Positions 5,833 through 5,936 of a stretch of DNA of 5,936 nucleotides are shown here, piece by piece. Source of the DNA: Candidatus Melainabacteria bacterium. GTDB lineage: Bacteria; Actinomycetota; Actinomycetes; Mycobacteriales; Pseudonocardiaceae. The notes under the pieces were generated by a model, which saw only the letters and a program-made list of their open reading frames with translations, was not told the origin of the DNA and did no database searches. Every line of letters begins with the position of its first letter. The first letter of the stretch is position 1. Position numbers and translations under genes: made by a program. The DNA lies in the NCBI GenBank assembly GCA_903970565.1, contig CAJCJE010000106.1, positions 1 to 5,936 of the forward strand, given 5' to 3'.

Positions 5833-5936
5833 AAAACGTCGGCACTGCTCCTGGAGCTGTCGAGGCCGCTGAGACCTCGACGGACAGCTCCGGCGCGCAG
5901 CCAGCCGACGGCCGGACCCGCCAGGCCGTGACCAGG
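5829..5936 (+). CDS. SufR-like Fe-S-dependent transcriptional regulator, N-terminal fragment
   Basis: Thirty-six codons are visible, starting at GTG (VKNVGTAPGAVEAAETSTDS, continuing to ...DGRTRQAVTR), and the frame runs off the window. The end (GRTRQAVTR) looks like the beginning of the first helix of the winged HTH of SufR/ArsR-type regulators, where (T)R-x-A-V-x-R-L-L-L is usual; the stretch before it is a flexible Ala/Thr/Ser/Glu-rich tail. GTG 5829 is the first possible start in this frame, as TAA at 5808-5810 closes it upstream. The call rests mostly on context: divergence from mptB, as in mycobacteria, and a SufR-type operator over the start. The full protein is expected to bind a 4Fe-4S cluster through C-terminal cysteines and to repress the suf operon when iron-sulfur supply is adequate; neither the cysteines nor the suf genes are in view. 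Confidence 0.6.
   Translation, partial: MKNVGTAPGAVEAAETSTDSSGAQPADGRTRQAVTR
5853..5891 (+). repeat. Inverted repeat inside the 5' end of the sufR-like gene
   Basis: GGAGCTGT-CGAGG (5853-5865) pairs with CCTCG-ACAGCTCC (5875-5879 and 5884-5891), giving 13 base pairs with a four-base bulge (ACGG) and a nine-base loop. It starts 24 bases after the GTG and so would form in the nascent mRNA close to the ribosome entry site. It may affect early translation, or may simply reflect GC-rich Ala/Glu/Ser codons. Confidence 0.35.

Noticed and set aside
1..5936. A mobile element, CRISPR array, tRNA, toxin-antitoxin pair or novel defence system
   Set aside because: I looked for terminal inverted repeats, regular repeat-spacer units, tRNA-like folds, transposase motifs and paired small ORFs on both strands and saw none. 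Every long real frame belongs to a known family.

Overview
The window is high-GC, with strong G/C preference at third codon positions, GTG and TTG starts, and long shadow reading frames. This is typical of a mycelial or mycolate-type actinobacterium. The best clue to the group is on the right: an MptB-type alpha-1,6-mannosyltransferase gene lies head-to-head with the start of a SufR-type regulator, and is followed by an ABC-2 exporter pair. I recall the same order in Mycobacterium tuberculosis (Rv1460 sufR / Rv1459c mptB / Rv1458c-Rv1457c ABC pair). A member of the Mycobacteriales or Pseudonocardiales (Nocardia-, Amycolatopsis- or Saccharothrix-like) fits best. I cannot name the species.

Layout. 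Positions 1-909 (+) hold the last 27 codons of a RbsC/FrcC-type sugar permease and a complete single-domain FrcA-type ATPase. The two are coupled by an ATGA overlap and form the end of a carbohydrate uptake operon. Positions 901-933 hold two small hairpins over the convergent stop codons and probably form a two-way terminator. Positions 925-2136 (-) encode a class A FAD monooxygenase with a TTG start and a clear Shine-Dalgarno sequence. Its promoter region (2137-2239) is unusually AT-rich and holds a perfect TTAGTT-T-AACTAA palindrome, a likely repressor operator. No regulator gene lies beside it.

Positions 2240-4007 (-) hold an ABC-2 permease and its ATPase. They are separated by a 43-base gap that is spanned by a 16-codon reading frame joined to both genes by ATGA overlaps. 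Positions 4089-5732 (-) encode MptB, a multi-pass GT-C mannosyltransferase that works on the lipomannan/lipoarabinomannan backbone. Positions 5829-5936 (+) are the first 36 codons of the SufR-like regulator, which runs off the window. The control region between mptB and sufR holds ACACT-N5-TGTGA, the motif I recall for mycobacterial SufR, lying across the sufR GTG start. Putative -10 boxes on both strands suggest leaderless transcripts.

How it fits together. The right part (sufR / mptB / ABC exporter) looks like a conserved core locus for cell-envelope and Fe-S homeostasis. The left part (sugar ABC transporter, monooxygenase with an orphan operator) looks accessory. The heme A synthase gene (ctaA) that I would expect after the ABC pair in mycobacteria is absent, so the junction around 2140-2240 is a likely synteny break. 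I found no insertion sequence, CRISPR array, tRNA or rRNA. No gene-free stretch exceeds 300 bases. I saw no clear sign of an undescribed multi-gene system; the regulatory sites are the most interesting content.
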